A DNA stretch of 64,000 bases from an uncultured Prevotellaceae bacterium (GCA_902776475.1 CACYQD010000012.1:1-64000); one strand, 5' to 3'; shown: positions 24,528 to 34,267, counted from the first letter of the stretch. Program-made: numbers and translations. The notes: generated by a model not told the origin, from the letters alone.

Positions 24528-25754
24528 ATGAAAATAAGACTGTCGCTGACAACCCAGATAGCGGTCGCTCTGGTTCTGGCCATCATCGCAGGAATCCTGC
24601 TACAGGACCATCCTGGCTTTGTGAATGAATTCATCAAACCGTTTGGCACCATCTTCCTCAACCTTCTGAAGTTCATCGTAGTTCCCTTGGTGCTGTTCTC
24701 CATCATGGCAGGGATTCTCTCAATGAACGACATGAGCAAGTTGGGGAAACTGGGGCTGCGTGCCATCTTGTATTTTGCTTTCACCACGTTGATAGCTGTC
24801 ACCATGGGACTGGTGGTGTCCACCCTCGTCAGAGGCTGGATTCCTGCGATCGACCTTCATATTGAGAAAACCGGGGAGGGTGTGCAAATGCCGGAAGTCA
24901 CCTTCATGGACCAAATTGTCGGCATGTTTCCCGACAATATTCTCACCCCTCTCGGCACAATGGCCATGATTCAGGTGATAGTCATTGCGATCTTGTTTGG
25001 TGTGGCCATAGTACATGTAGCAGAAGATGGTGAGCCAGCGCGCAAGTTGGTGATCAGTCTCAACGAGGTGGTGGGAAAAGTGCTTAACTATATCATGGCT
25101 GTGGCGCCGGTGGGCGTGTTCTGCATGCTGACACCTGTAGTGGTCAACAACGGTCCCAGCGTGCTGGGGTCTTATGCCGTCCTGGTAGCCCTTGCCTATT
25201 CCTGCTTCCTGATCCATGTTCTCTGCGTTTATTCGCCGCTAGTCTATTTCTTAGGCGGACTGTCACCGCTGAGATTTCTCAGGGAGATGCAACCGGCGAT
25301 GCTGTTTGCGTTCTCCAGCGACTCCTCGGTGGCTACCCTGCCCTATTCCATGGAATGCACAAGGAAACTGGGTGTTGACGAAAGTGTCGGAAGTTTTGTC
25401 TTGTCTCTGGGCGCCACTATCAACATGGACGGAGTGGCCATCTATCTGGGCGCCACATCGGTATTCATGGCTGCATGCTGCGGCATCGACCTCACCATCA
25501 ACCAATATATGGCCATCGCCTTTGCCGCCACCGTAGCTTCTATCGGCACACCGGGCATTCCCGGGGGTTCTCTTGCCCTGATGGCTATGGTGTTCGCATC
25601 GGCCAACATCCCCGTGGAATGTGTGGCTGTGGCAGCAGGCATCGACCGCATCATCGATATGGGACGAACCGTCATGTCGGTGACTGGTGATGCCTCCTGC
25701 GCCATCGTCATGCAGAAAAGCGTGGCAAAAGCAAAAGTTGAGGAGAACCTTTAG
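24528..25754 (+). CDS. Dicarboxylate/amino acid:cation symporter (DAACS family)
   Basis: A 408-residue inner-membrane carrier of the GltP/SstT/GltPh group that imports acidic or small amino acids or dicarboxylates with Na+ or H+. The first helices (SLTTQIAVALVLAIIAGILL, then FLNLLKFIVVPLVLFSIMAG) are typical. The serine-rich hairpin SSDSSVATLP (near residue 263), the NMDG motif (residues 299-302) and the second hairpin IGTPGIPGG are the substrate and Na+ sites. The C-terminal IDRIIDMGRTVMSVTGDASC segment is also conserved. It has its own promoter and ends four bases into the convergent small peptide gene. Substrate preference is not decidable. Confidence 0.9.
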   Translation: MKIRLSLTTQIAVALVLAIIAGILLQDHPGFVNEFIKPFGTIFLNLLKFIVVPLVLFSIMAGILSMNDMSKLGKLGLRAILYFAFTTLIAVTMGLVVSTLVRGWIPAIDLHIEKTGEGVQMPEVTFMDQIVGMFPDNILTPLGTMAMIQVIVIAILFGVAIVHVAEDGEPARKLVISLNEVVGKVLNYIMAVAPVGVFCMLTPVVVNNGPSVLGSYAVLVALAYSCFLIHVLCVYSPLVYFLGGLSPLRFLREMQPAMLFAFSSDSSVATLPYSMECTRKLGVDESVGSFVLSLGATINMDGVAIYLGATSVFMAACCGIDLTINQYMAIAFAATVASIGTPGIPGGSLALMAMVFASANIPVECVAVAAGIDRIIDMGRTVMSVTGDASCAIVMQKSVAKAKVEENL

Positions 25755-25954
25755 TCCAGGTCAAGGAAATTGCCATATCCCTCACCATTCCATAAACTTG
25801 AGGGTTGTCTGTCGCTTTCCTTCACCGCTTCTTCTTGTTCGACTGTCGTGGGTGGGTTGGCGTCTTTCGCCCATCCTCGACTTTCATCCATTAACCGAAA
25901 CGGGAGGACGCCAATGATTTCTGTATCGGGTTGTATATAAAATCTCTTTTTCAT
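25751..25954 (-). CDS. 67-residue acidic peptide, Prevotella type
   Basis: A small protein starting MKKRFYIQPDTEIIGVLPFR and ending with SSLWNGEGYGNFLDLD. It has the K-K-x-Y-I-x-P-x-T-E-V/I pattern of small Bacteroidales peptides of unknown function, a polar middle and an acidic C-terminus with a Trp. It has no signal peptide or membrane helix. It begins 13 bases after the stop of the 25968-28631 type IX cargo gene on the same strand, so it is probably cotranscribed. Function is unknown. Confidence 0.6.
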   Translation of the reverse strand: MKKRFYIQPDTEIIGVLPFRLMDESRGWAKDANPPTTVEQEEAVKESDRQPSSLWNGEGYGNFLDLD

Positions 25955-25967
25955 ATTACGCCTCCTT

Positions 25968-28631
25968 TCACTTCACCAACAGTTTCTTTCCATTTACGAT
26001 GTAAATACCCTTGGGCAAACTCTCTACAGATGATCCAACCCTGCGTCCAGACAGGTCATAGACAGCATTGATGGTGCTCGGATTAACAGGTACGATAGTT
26101 TGACTGTCGATGGCGTTCGTATCGTCACCATCAATAACACCGTCGATGGCGATATTTGCTCCAGTAGCGGAACTCGACGCGTTGTCGAAGATACTGTGTC
26201 TGAGCGTTATCCATCCACGGAAACCTTTGATTGGTGTATCACGGCTCAGTTCATACATCTTACCGCCGCTCATGGCATACGAACCCTTCGGAGCATAGCT
26301 GTCGCTGGGGGATCCTACAGATGCAAGTTTAAAGCCATCAATATTAACGCTGAATTCGTTGAAATGCGGTGTCTGGATATAAGTGACATGGCCAGTTCCG
26401 TCATTCGTTCCTCCAAAGGATTCAACATCCTGATGCCCATTCCACACACCCAATTGTATAGTAGGATACGTGTAGGGGGGATCGGCATTTTCTTCCGATT
26501 TGGTGGAGAAGAACATTTTGCCAAGGTCATAATAGTAGGCCATTTGGCCACGCGGATTTTCACCAAAAGCGGGATCTTTTGTTGGTTTCAGCATATAGAG
26601 GTTTCCTGCAGTAACGACGTTGCCGATCGTCAGCAGATTGACCGTCTCAAAATCAATGATGCAGTCATTTTTATTTGATAAGTTGCCGATGCCGTACAAT
26701 TTCAGCAGTTGGCAGTCGTCTCCGAAGGCATGTCGTACCTGCTCTCCTGTTAAAGGCAACGGGAACGAGAAGGTGTTCCACTCACCCTTAGTGAACTTGC
26801 GTTGAAGGCTGGCGGCACCAGCATATCTGCTATTGTATTCCGCTGGGGCATATTCATTTGCAAGGAAACGCGTCCTATCTGCATCAGCATGACTCAAGTA
26901 ATTCAAATCCTCTTGATCTTCATAGAAAAAGACTGGGCTCAATCCCATATAGGATGCACGGATATCATCCACGCACACCCAGTCGGTGTCGTAATAGCCG
27001 CCGCCAGTTTTGCTACTCTTTGTCGCCTGATCTTTTCTGAATCCCAAGCGGATGGTTTTGCTGCCATGATTATAGTCGTAATCCGAAACCTGCACCCACA
27101 CCTTCTGTCTATGATTTTCTCTGTTTTTGAGCAGTTCCTCGCCAACTTTCAGACAATTCTTATAGCTATTTTTCTGATATGTTCCGAAAGACACTTTATT
27201 CAATGTTACCTGGCCATAGTGAGGTACATTAGTTTGAGGTATTTCAAACGTGTTTTCCAAATCATTGACTTGATTGTCGGGTATTACACGGGCAAACAAA
27301 TAGGCATTGTGGTTCTCACTGCTCATTGAGAAACCCGTGCACTCTATCTCGTACCAACCAGGCTTGGGGGCTTCGAAGTTGGTCGTAATGGTGCCCACAC
27401 CTTCGAAAGGCAAAAAACCATACTTGGCGTTCTTTTTTCCTGCAGCATTATCTGTACTAGGAGTCCATGCGTCAAAAACTTCTTTCAATTTGACGGGCGA
27501 ATCCCATGGCTCATCAACTACCCGAGGGTTCTTCGACTGTTGGTTGTTATTACTCAAAGTGGATTGCCCCGTCTGATAATCCCCCCAAGTGTAGGTATAA
27601 CGTTTGTCCGTTCCGTAGGTATAGCCTCTCAACGGTGAAACTGTCCAGTCGTTATCGCCGAAAAAGTCATTGGAGTTGCGGGTGAAATCGCGGTCTTTAA
27701 TCAATGACGAGATACTGGGATTAAGTCCCACTTCGTTCTGTGTCAACACATCTATAAACTCATTAACAGAAATCAGTCGCCACTGATAGAGTTTCTGAAT
27801 ATCCACTACGTCTCCGTTTTCCAACATTGCCTTACCGTTTTCCTGCTTCACATAAACACCTGCCTCTGTTGTTGTATCCCATAAAGGAACTCCTTTTATG
27901 GCATTTACATCCTGTACGTTTACGGTTGTCCAGCAGGAACGGTCATCGTCAAGAAAGACGAACCGCCCGTCACCCTTGCCGACTGAGGTATTGTGACATT
28001 CACCCCAAGCTGCTCCAAGATAAAAATCCATGCCGGCATATTTTGTATAGTTTGCGGTAGAAGGACTTAGATTATATAGTTTGGTAGTAGATTGATACAG
28101 GTAGTAGGTGAAGCCCTCTGTATCTTCTTCCACCCGTACAAAATGCCAATTCATAGAATAGGTATTCCTTTCATCTCCATCCATCAGGGTCGTTAGATTG
28201 GCTGATTTATAACTACCATCCGACCAGTTCTTTCCAAAAGGCTCAGGAGGTCGGGCGCAAAAACTATTCTTTTCTGCATGTTGACTCTCGGTGATTCCAG
28301 AATTGATGCGTCCACTCGAATGCAGATACATTTGACGGCCGAAGTCCGAAAAGAACAGGCGCCCTTCCATCGCCCAGTCACCACCCTGAATCACGAAGCG
28401 ACCAGTTCCAACATTATATAAAAGAAAGGGAAAACCATTATCTTCGTATTCAGAATGATTAAGGATAGTCGTCACATCAATTCCATGCCATTTCTGACTG
28501 GTAGCCTCAGCATGTGTTTGCGTTTGTGTTTGCGCTTCCAAAACCCCAACATGAACGAAGGACAGCAGTGCAAGCAATACATATATCCTAAAAAGGCTAT
28601 TGATATGCATAAATGATATAAAACTCTTCAT
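25968..28631 (-). CDS. Large secreted protein with type IX sorting signal
   Basis: An 887-residue surface or secreted protein. I start it at ATG 28631 (MKSFISFMHINSLFRIYVLL), which gives a signal peptide ending near VLEAQTQ; the longer frame from 28697 lies across the likely promoter. The body shows repeated beta-rich blocks (GTGRFVIQGGDWAMEGRLFF; FEAPKPGWYEIECTGFSM; WNTFSFPLPLTGEQVRHAFG) of a type seen in large Prevotella surface proteins; no enzyme motif was recognised. The C-terminus INAVYDLSGRRVGSSVESLP followed by KGIYIVNGKKLLVK is a clear type A sorting domain. It uses more AT-rich codons than its neighbours, perhaps acquired later. Confidence 0.75.
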   Translation of the reverse strand: MKSFISFMHINSLFRIYVLLALLSFVHVGVLEAQTQTQTHAEATSQKWHGIDVTTILNHSEYEDNGFPFLLYNVGTGRFVIQGGDWAMEGRLFFSDFGRQMYLHSSGRINSGITESQHAEKNSFCARPPEPFGKNWSDGSYKSANLTTLMDGDERNTYSMNWHFVRVEEDTEGFTYYLYQSTTKLYNLSPSTANYTKYAGMDFYLGAAWGECHNTSVGKGDGRFVFLDDDRSCWTTVNVQDVNAIKGVPLWDTTTEAGVYVKQENGKAMLENGDVVDIQKLYQWRLISVNEFIDVLTQNEVGLNPSISSLIKDRDFTRNSNDFFGDNDWTVSPLRGYTYGTDKRYTYTWGDYQTGQSTLSNNNQQSKNPRVVDEPWDSPVKLKEVFDAWTPSTDNAAGKKNAKYGFLPFEGVGTITTNFEAPKPGWYEIECTGFSMSSENHNAYLFARVIPDNQVNDLENTFEIPQTNVPHYGQVTLNKVSFGTYQKNSYKNCLKVGEELLKNRENHRQKVWVQVSDYDYNHGSKTIRLGFRKDQATKSSKTGGGYYDTDWVCVDDIRASYMGLSPVFFYEDQEDLNYLSHADADRTRFLANEYAPAEYNSRYAGAASLQRKFTKGEWNTFSFPLPLTGEQVRHAFGDDCQLLKLYGIGNLSNKNDCIIDFETVNLLTIGNVVTAGNLYMLKPTKDPAFGENPRGQMAYYYDLGKMFFSTKSEENADPPYTYPTIQLGVWNGHQDVESFGGTNDGTGHVTYIQTPHFNEFSVNIDGFKLASVGSPSDSYAPKGSYAMSGGKMYELSRDTPIKGFRGWITLRHSIFDNASSSATGANIAIDGVIDGDDTNAIDSQTIVPVNPSTINAVYDLSGRRVGSSVESLPKGIYIVNGKKLLVK

Positions 28632-28679
28632 AGGCTCAAACAAATTAAGTAGTTGACAGTTAATGCGCATATTAAAATA

Positions 28680-28710
28680 CAAAAATAGTAAACTCATTGG
28701 CTATATGCAA
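28680..28710 (-). promoter_or_regulatory. Promoter of the large type IX cargo gene
   Basis: On the minus strand TTG (28708-28710) and TATTTTTG (28680-28687) are 20 bases apart. The leader to ATG 28631 is about 45 bases. Confidence 0.6.
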
Positions 28711-28831
28711 GCGAGCAGGGGACATTTTAACATATTTTAAGCGTAAACAGATTAGAACAAGAAGAAAAACCAAAAATAAAGAAAAACATAAAAAAATCCG
28801 GCTAAATGACACTACTTTCAATATTATTATA

Positions 28832-28839
28832 TAATTTTG
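28832..28839 (+). promoter_or_regulatory. -7 element of ddh
   Basis: TAATTTTG matches TAnnTTTG and lies 41 bases before the ddh ATG. No good -33 element is seen. Confidence 0.6.
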
Positions 28840-28880
28840 CAACCGATTTCGAAGAAAATACAACTAAATAACATTTTTAT

Positions 28881-29780
28881 ATGAAAAAAATCAGAGCAGC
28901 CGTTGTGGGCTACGGCAACATCGGCAAATATGCAGTAGAGGCTTTGGAAGCCGCCGAAGATTTTGAGATAGCAGGCATCGTGCGCCGCAACGGTGCAGCC
29001 GACAAACCCGCTGAGTTGGCACCCTATCCCGTGGTGAAGGACATCACCGAACTGGAAAACGTGGATGTAGCCATCCTCGCCACCCCCACCCGCAGTTGCG
29101 AGGAATATGCCAAAAAGATCCTGCCGCTCGGCATCAACACCGTCGACAGCTTCGATATCCATACCAGTATTCTTGACTACCGCGCTGCTCTCATGCCTGT
29201 CTGCAAGGCCAACAACGCCGTGTCGATCATCGCCGCAGGCTGGGACCCGGGCAGCGACAGCATCGTGCGCACGCTCATGCAGAGCCTTGCCCCCAAGGGC
29301 CTCTCTTACACCAACTTCGGCCCTGGCATGTCGATGGGTCACTCCGTCTGCGTGCGCTCCAAAGAGGGCGTGAAAAACGCACTTTCGATGACCATCCCCA
29401 AGGGAGAGGGTATCCACCGCCGCATGGTGTATGTGGAACTGGAGGAGGGCGCCAGCCTGGAAGAGGTGACGGCTGCCATCAAAGCCGACCCCTACTTCGC
29501 CAGCGATGAGACACACGTGTTTGCCGTGGAGTCCGTGGATGCCGTGCGTGACATGGGCCATGGGGTCAACCTGGTGCGAAAAGGTGTCAGCGGAAAGACT
29601 CAGAATCAACGGCTGGAGTTCAACATGAGCATCAACAACCCGGCTCTCACCGGACAGGTGCTCGTCAATGTGGCGCGTGCTTCCATGCACCAGCAACCCG
29701 GCTGCTACACCATGATTGAGGTGCCCGTCATCGACATGCTGCCCGGCGACCGCGAGTCACTGATCAGCCATCTCGTATAG
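28881..29780 (+). CDS. ddh: meso-Diaminopimelate D-dehydrogenase
   Basis: A 299-residue cytoplasmic NADPH-dependent enzyme that forms meso-diaminopimelate from tetrahydrodipicolinate and ammonia in one step, serving lysine and peptidoglycan synthesis. The N-terminal Rossmann motif is AAVVGYGNIGKYAVEAL (residues 6-22), followed by GIVRRNG, the substrate region SFDIHTSILDYR and the catalytic-domain motif AGWDPGSDSIVRTLMQ, then GPGMSMGHSV. Length and order match the family. It has its own promoter and terminator, so it is a single-gene unit. Confidence 0.94.
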   Translation: MKKIRAAVVGYGNIGKYAVEALEAAEDFEIAGIVRRNGAADKPAELAPYPVVKDITELENVDVAILATPTRSCEEYAKKILPLGINTVDSFDIHTSILDYRAALMPVCKANNAVSIIAAGWDPGSDSIVRTLMQSLAPKGLSYTNFGPGMSMGHSVCVRSKEGVKNALSMTIPKGEGIHRRMVYVELEEGASLEEVTAAIKADPYFASDETHVFAVESVDAVRDMGHGVNLVRKGVSGKTQNQRLEFNMSINNPALTGQVLVNVARASMHQQPGCYTMIEVPVIDMLPGDRESLISHLV

Positions 29781-29820
29781 TCAATCCCACATTCTGACAA
29801 TCATTCTACTCCAAACGACA

Positions 29821-29847
29821 AGGGGCGCTGCTGCGCCTCTTTTTTTG
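29821..29847 (+). terminator. ddh terminator
   Basis: AGGGGCGC (29821-29828) pairs with GCGCCTCT (29833-29840), with one G-T wobble, over a four-base loop and is followed by a run of Ts. Confidence 0.85.
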
Positions 29848-29867
29848 ATTTCTTTTGTCCTACTCTC

Positions 29868-29896
29868 TTGTTTTTCGGAATAAAATCGTAAGTTTG
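29868..29896 (+). promoter_or_regulatory. susC/susD operon promoter
   Basis: TTG (29868-29870) and TAAGTTTG (29889-29896) with an 18-base spacer. Leader to ATG 29935 is about 33 bases. Confidence 0.65.
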
Positions 29897-29934
29897 CAGA
29901 TGGAAATCCATCATTTCAAAAAACTTCCAAGACC

Positions 29935-32640
29935 ATGAGAAGACTTATCTCACTTACATTCTTAGTTTTCAGTCTTTTTCCCGTCACCACCTTGGCTCAG
30001 TCACGACAAAACAACAACGCGACCGACTCATTAGATGCCATTTCTCTCCTCACCAGCGGAAGCGCTGACAAGGTGACAGAAGACCGCATGAACAAGGGTC
30101 TCGTGACCAACTCGCTCAGCGCACTCAGCGGACAGGCAGCCGGTGTGCAGGTGGCATCGGGCGACAACCGCAAGGCCATGCTTACAAGCGTGCGCGTGCG
30201 AGGTACCACCTCTCTGACAGGCGGCAACGACCCGCTCGTCATCATCGACGGTGTATCGTCTGACCTCGCCACGCTCTCCAGCATCTATCCTGCCGACATC
30301 GAGAGCTTCACCATCCTCAAAAATGCCGCAGAAACCGCCAAATACGGTTCCCGAGGAGCTTCTGGTGTCATCGAGGTGACCACCAAGAAAGGCCACGGCG
30401 GACAGTTTCATATCTCCTATGACGGCAACATGGGCTTCGAGACGACTTTCAAGACTGTGAAGATGCTCAACCGCGACCAATACGTCAAAACGGCTCAGGA
30501 CTTGGGACTGGAGTACAACGACGGAGGGTATGACACCAATTTCCCTGACGAAATCACCCGTATGGGAGCCGTGCAAAACCACCATATCTCCTTCAGCGGC
30601 GGAACCGACCAAAGCAACTACCGCGCATCCATCGGACTGATGGACCACAACACCGTCATCAGGGTCAATGAATACAACAACTTCGTGGCCAAACTCGACA
30701 TCGCCCAAAAAGCCTTTGACGACAAACTGTCTGTCGACCTCGGCGTCTATGGCTCGGCTCAGCGCAACAAGGAGATCTTCGACGAGCAGACCCTCTTCTA
30801 CTCGGCCTACACACAAAACCCCACTTTCCGCAACGGCATGAACAATGGGGTATGGGAAAAGAACACGACCGCCTCGCAGATCAGCAACCCGCTGGCCCTG
30901 CTCCGGGAAAGAGACCACCAGAAAAACCTCAACTTCAACACCCACCTGAAGTTTGCCTACGACATCTGGCCCAACCTGCGCATCAGCACCTTCGGGTCCT
31001 ATTCCTTCACCAGTACGGAAGACGCTCAATACCTGCCCACCTGGGTTTGGGCACAAGGACAGGCCTACCGCAGTGAGAAGAAAAGCGAGGACTGGCTGTT
31101 CAACCTCTCCGTGGACTACTGGTGGGACTTCAACTCCGAGAACCGTATCGAAGTGACGGGTCTGGGCGAATACCAAAACAGCACTCTCACGGGATTCTTC
31201 ACCACCGTGAAGGGATTCACCTCCAATGACTTCGGCTACCACAACCTCCAAGCAGGTGCCCTCCGACCCTACGGCGGCACGGGGTCTTATTTCGAAAAGC
31301 CCTCGCTGGCCTCTCTGATGGGCAATATCAAATACCTGCTCCTCCACCGCTACACTTTCGGCTTCACCATTCGCGCCGACGCCAGCAGCAAAGTAGGAAA
31401 GAACAACCGCTGGGGATTCTTCCCCTCCCTCTCGGCGGAATGGGACGTGATGCAGGAGAAGTTCATGAAAAATGTACCATATGTCAGTTACCTGAAGTTG
31501 CGCACGGGCAGCGGCATCTCGGGCAACCTCGGCGGCATCGACTCCTACAACTCCCTGCAGATGTTCATGCCCACTGGCCTCGTGTCTCTTGCAGGATCGC
31601 CCGTGGTGACATTGGGCTACACCAGCAATGCCAACCCTGACCTGAAATGGGAGACCCGCTACACCTTCAACGTCGGTATGGATCTGGGACTCTGGAACAA
31701 CCGGATGATGCTTACCGCAGAGTACTACTACTCCAAGACCATCGACATGCTCTACCTCTACGACGTGAGCATGCCGCCCTTCGCCTATGACAAACTGCTG
31801 GCCAACCTGGGCAGCATGAGCAACAGCGGATTTGAGTTCGGACTGGGCATCACACCCCTTGAAACACGCGACATGCAACTCAATGTCAACATGAACCTCT
31901 CCATCCAGCGCAACAAACTCATCAGCCTCTCTGGAAAATACAAGGGGGAGATGATGGCCGCCAGCAACATCACCTCCATCGGCGGACTCAACGGTGCCGG
32001 CTTCCATGGAGGCGACAACAACATAGTCTATCAGATCGTGGGCCAGCCCCTCGGCGTGTTCTACCTGCCCCACTGCACAGGCTTTATAGGAGATGAAGAC
32101 GGCGAACAGTCCTATGATATCGAAGACCTCAACCATGACGGGATTAAAAGCACAGGCAGCGACCGATACATCGCAGGACAGGCCACCCCGAAATGGACAC
32201 TCGGCTCCAACATCAGTTTCCGCTACAAAGACTTCGACATCTCCCTGCAGATGAACGGTGCCTTCGGCCACAAAATCTACAACGGCACGGCACTGACCTA
32301 TATGAACATGACCTCCTTCCCCGACTACAACGTGATGAAGGATGCTCCCAAGAAGCGAATCTACGACCAGGTTGCCACCGACTACTGGCTCGAACCGGGA
32401 GACTATCTCAACTTCGACTACCTCACCGTGGGATGGAACGTACCCATCCGCAATAAAGTTCCATTGATCAGCCAACTTCGTCTTGCCCTGAGTATCAACA
32501 ACCTCGGAACCATCACTTCATACAGCGGACTGACACCCATGATCAACAGCTACGTGGTGAACAAGACCCTCGGTATCGACGACAAACGCAGTTATCCTCC
32601 ATACCGGTCCTACTCCATCGGTGTGAGCGCCTCCTTCTAA
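29935..32640 (+). CDS. SusC/RagA-type TonB-dependent outer-membrane receptor
   Basis: A 901-residue 22-strand barrel transporter that imports bound oligomers across the outer membrane using TonB energy. After a signal peptide (residues 1-21, TLAQ end) comes a short linker and the plug (LSALSGQAAGVQVASGDNRK, SVRVRGTTSLTGGNDPLVII, DIESFTILKNAAETAKYGSR, GVIEVTTKKG). The barrel ends in SYSIGVSASF. Unlike most SusC proteins it lacks the N-terminal carboxypeptidase-D-like extension and so is shorter than the usual 1000 residues. SusD follows after 19 bases. No glycoside hydrolase or peptidase is attached, so the ligand is unknown. The large antisense frames are not coding. Confidence 0.92.
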   Translation: MRRLISLTFLVFSLFPVTTLAQSRQNNNATDSLDAISLLTSGSADKVTEDRMNKGLVTNSLSALSGQAAGVQVASGDNRKAMLTSVRVRGTTSLTGGNDPLVIIDGVSSDLATLSSIYPADIESFTILKNAAETAKYGSRGASGVIEVTTKKGHGGQFHISYDGNMGFETTFKTVKMLNRDQYVKTAQDLGLEYNDGGYDTNFPDEITRMGAVQNHHISFSGGTDQSNYRASIGLMDHNTVIRVNEYNNFVAKLDIAQKAFDDKLSVDLGVYGSAQRNKEIFDEQTLFYSAYTQNPTFRNGMNNGVWEKNTTASQISNPLALLRERDHQKNLNFNTHLKFAYDIWPNLRISTFGSYSFTSTEDAQYLPTWVWAQGQAYRSEKKSEDWLFNLSVDYWWDFNSENRIEVTGLGEYQNSTLTGFFTTVKGFTSNDFGYHNLQAGALRPYGGTGSYFEKPSLASLMGNIKYLLLHRYTFGFTIRADASSKVGKNNRWGFFPSLSAEWDVMQEKFMKNVPYVSYLKLRTGSGISGNLGGIDSYNSLQMFMPTGLVSLAGSPVVTLGYTSNANPDLKWETRYTFNVGMDLGLWNNRMMLTAEYYYSKTIDMLYLYDVSMPPFAYDKLLANLGSMSNSGFEFGLGITPLETRDMQLNVNMNLSIQRNKLISLSGKYKGEMMAASNITSIGGLNGAGFHGGDNNIVYQIVGQPLGVFYLPHCTGFIGDEDGEQSYDIEDLNHDGIKSTGSDRYIAGQATPKWTLGSNISFRYKDFDISLQMNGAFGHKIYNGTALTYMNMTSFPDYNVMKDAPKKRIYDQVATDYWLEPGDYLNFDYLTVGWNVPIRNKVPLISQLRLALSINNLGTITSYSGLTPMINSYVVNKTLGIDDKRSYPPYRSYSIGVSASF

Positions 32641-32659
32641 TCATCAAAAAACAGCAGTC

Positions 32660-34267
32660 ATGAAAAAAATCATACTACCCGCACTTGCCGCACTGACACT
32701 GACCGCATGTCTCAGCGAGGATCCCCGCGACAGGATAGACGAAGACCAGACCTTCAACTCCGCCATTACCCTCTACCTCAACACCGTTGGCAACCTCTAT
32801 CACTACATCGGAGGCAACAATGACTCTGAGGGACTGCAAGGTACTGCCCGCGGCATCTACGACATCAACACCTTCACCACCGACGAGGCCATCCTGCCCA
32901 CACGCGGCGGCGACTGGTATGACGGAGGTCTGTGGCTCTCGCTCTACTGGCACACCTTCTCCCCCGGCACACAACCCATCGAGGGAGCATGGAACTATCT
33001 CTACAAGGTCATCGTGATGTGCAACCAGTCGCTCGACCTGATTCAGCGGCACAATGACCTGCTCACTTCGCAACAGGAAGCAATCTTCACCTCGGAAGTG
33101 AGAGCCCTCCGCGCCATATACTACTATTACCTGCTCGACCTCTTCGGCAGCGTGCCTTATGTCAGGACGGCTACCACCTCGCTCGAACAGGCCGAACAAG
33201 TGAGCCGCAGCACCCTCTTCAAGAATGTGTGGGATGCCCTGATCAACGCCCTGCCCAATCTTGCCAACGAAAGGAGCAATTGGGAAGGTGAATACTACGG
33301 AAGGATAACTCGCCACGTGGCATGGTTCGTACTGGCCAAAATGGCCCTCAATGCCGAAATCTGGATGGATGACAACTGGACGGACGAGATGAGACCCGAC
33401 GGCCGCAACATCATGCTCGACTGCGAGGGAAAACAACTCAACGCATGGGATGCCTGCATCTACTGGTGCGAGAAACTGACGGCCGCCGGATACCAGTTGG
33501 AGGACTCCTACGCCACGAATTTCGCCGTTTACAACGAGGACTCCAAGGAGAACATCTTCACCATACCCATGGACAAGGACCTCTACACCAACCAGTTTGT
33601 CTACCTCTTCAGGTCGAGACACAACAACCATGGCGCAGCTCTGGGCATGGCCGCCGAGGATGGTACCTGCGCCACAGTGAGTTCCGTACTCACTTACGGT
33701 TACGGCACCCCAAACCAGGACAATCGCTATTCCATCAACCTCTACTCCGACACGCTCTACCTGGATGGCCATGTGGTGCTCCTCGACAATGGCGAACCGC
33801 TCGTCTACCAACCCCTTCATGTGATGCCCATCCTGACCGGGTTACCCTTCGAGAAAACCGCAGGCGCACGGATGAAGAAATATGAGACCGACCGCACAGC
33901 CTACCTCGACGGAAAACTCCAGGACAATGACATCGTGCTCTTCCGCTATGCCGACGTGCTGCTGATGGAAGCTGAGGCTAAAGTCCGCAACGGACAAGAC
34001 GGCAGCAGAGAATTCAACAAGGTGCGCAGACGTGCAGGCATGGAGGAACGAGAGGCCACTCTCAACAACATCCTCATTGAGCGGCTGATGGAACTCCACT
34101 GGGAAGGGTGGCGCCGGCAAGACCTCGTGCGCTTCGACCGTTTCCATCTCAAATATGACCAACGCCCACAACTGAGCACAGAGGATGACCGCCACACGAC
34201 AGTATTCCCCATACCCGGACGTGCCATCGCTCTCAACAGCCGACTCGCACAGAATCCAGGATACTAA
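32660..34267 (+). CDS. SusD/RagB-type outer-membrane lipoprotein
   Basis: A 535-residue lipoprotein that forms the lid over the SusC barrel and captures the ligand. The lipobox is LTAC (acylated Cys17). Typical SusD features are the TPR helices (WNYLYKVIVMCNQSLDLI; TSEVRALRAIYYYYLLDLFG with the SVPYV strand) and the C-terminal FRYADVLLMEAEAKVRNG, LNNILIERLMELHWEGWRRQ and the DLVRF end. It is cotranscribed with SusC and followed by a perfect 16-bp hairpin. The ligand cannot be predicted; the two genes are an orphan pair. Confidence 0.92.
   Translation: MKKIILPALAALTLTACLSEDPRDRIDEDQTFNSAITLYLNTVGNLYHYIGGNNDSEGLQGTARGIYDINTFTTDEAILPTRGGDWYDGGLWLSLYWHTFSPGTQPIEGAWNYLYKVIVMCNQSLDLIQRHNDLLTSQQEAIFTSEVRALRAIYYYYLLDLFGSVPYVRTATTSLEQAEQVSRSTLFKNVWDALINALPNLANERSNWEGEYYGRITRHVAWFVLAKMALNAEIWMDDNWTDEMRPDGRNIMLDCEGKQLNAWDACIYWCEKLTAAGYQLEDSYATNFAVYNEDSKENIFTIPMDKDLYTNQFVYLFRSRHNNHGAALGMAAEDGTCATVSSVLTYGYGTPNQDNRYSINLYSDTLYLDGHVVLLDNGEPLVYQPLHVMPILTGLPFEKTAGARMKKYETDRTAYLDGKLQDNDIVLFRYADVLLMEAEAKVRNGQDGSREFNKVRRRAGMEEREATLNNILIERLMELHWEGWRRQDLVRFDRFHLKYDQRPQLSTEDDRHTTVFPIPGRAIALNSRLAQNPGY

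Noticed and set aside
30031-32475. 814-codon open frame on the minus strand opposite susC
   Set aside because: It mirrors the codon periodicity of a clear SusC gene, has a Val/His/Gly-rich unnatural composition and no domain; a shadow frame.
32675-33820. 381-codon open frame opposite susD
   Set aside because: Same reason: antisense shadow of a well supported SusD gene.
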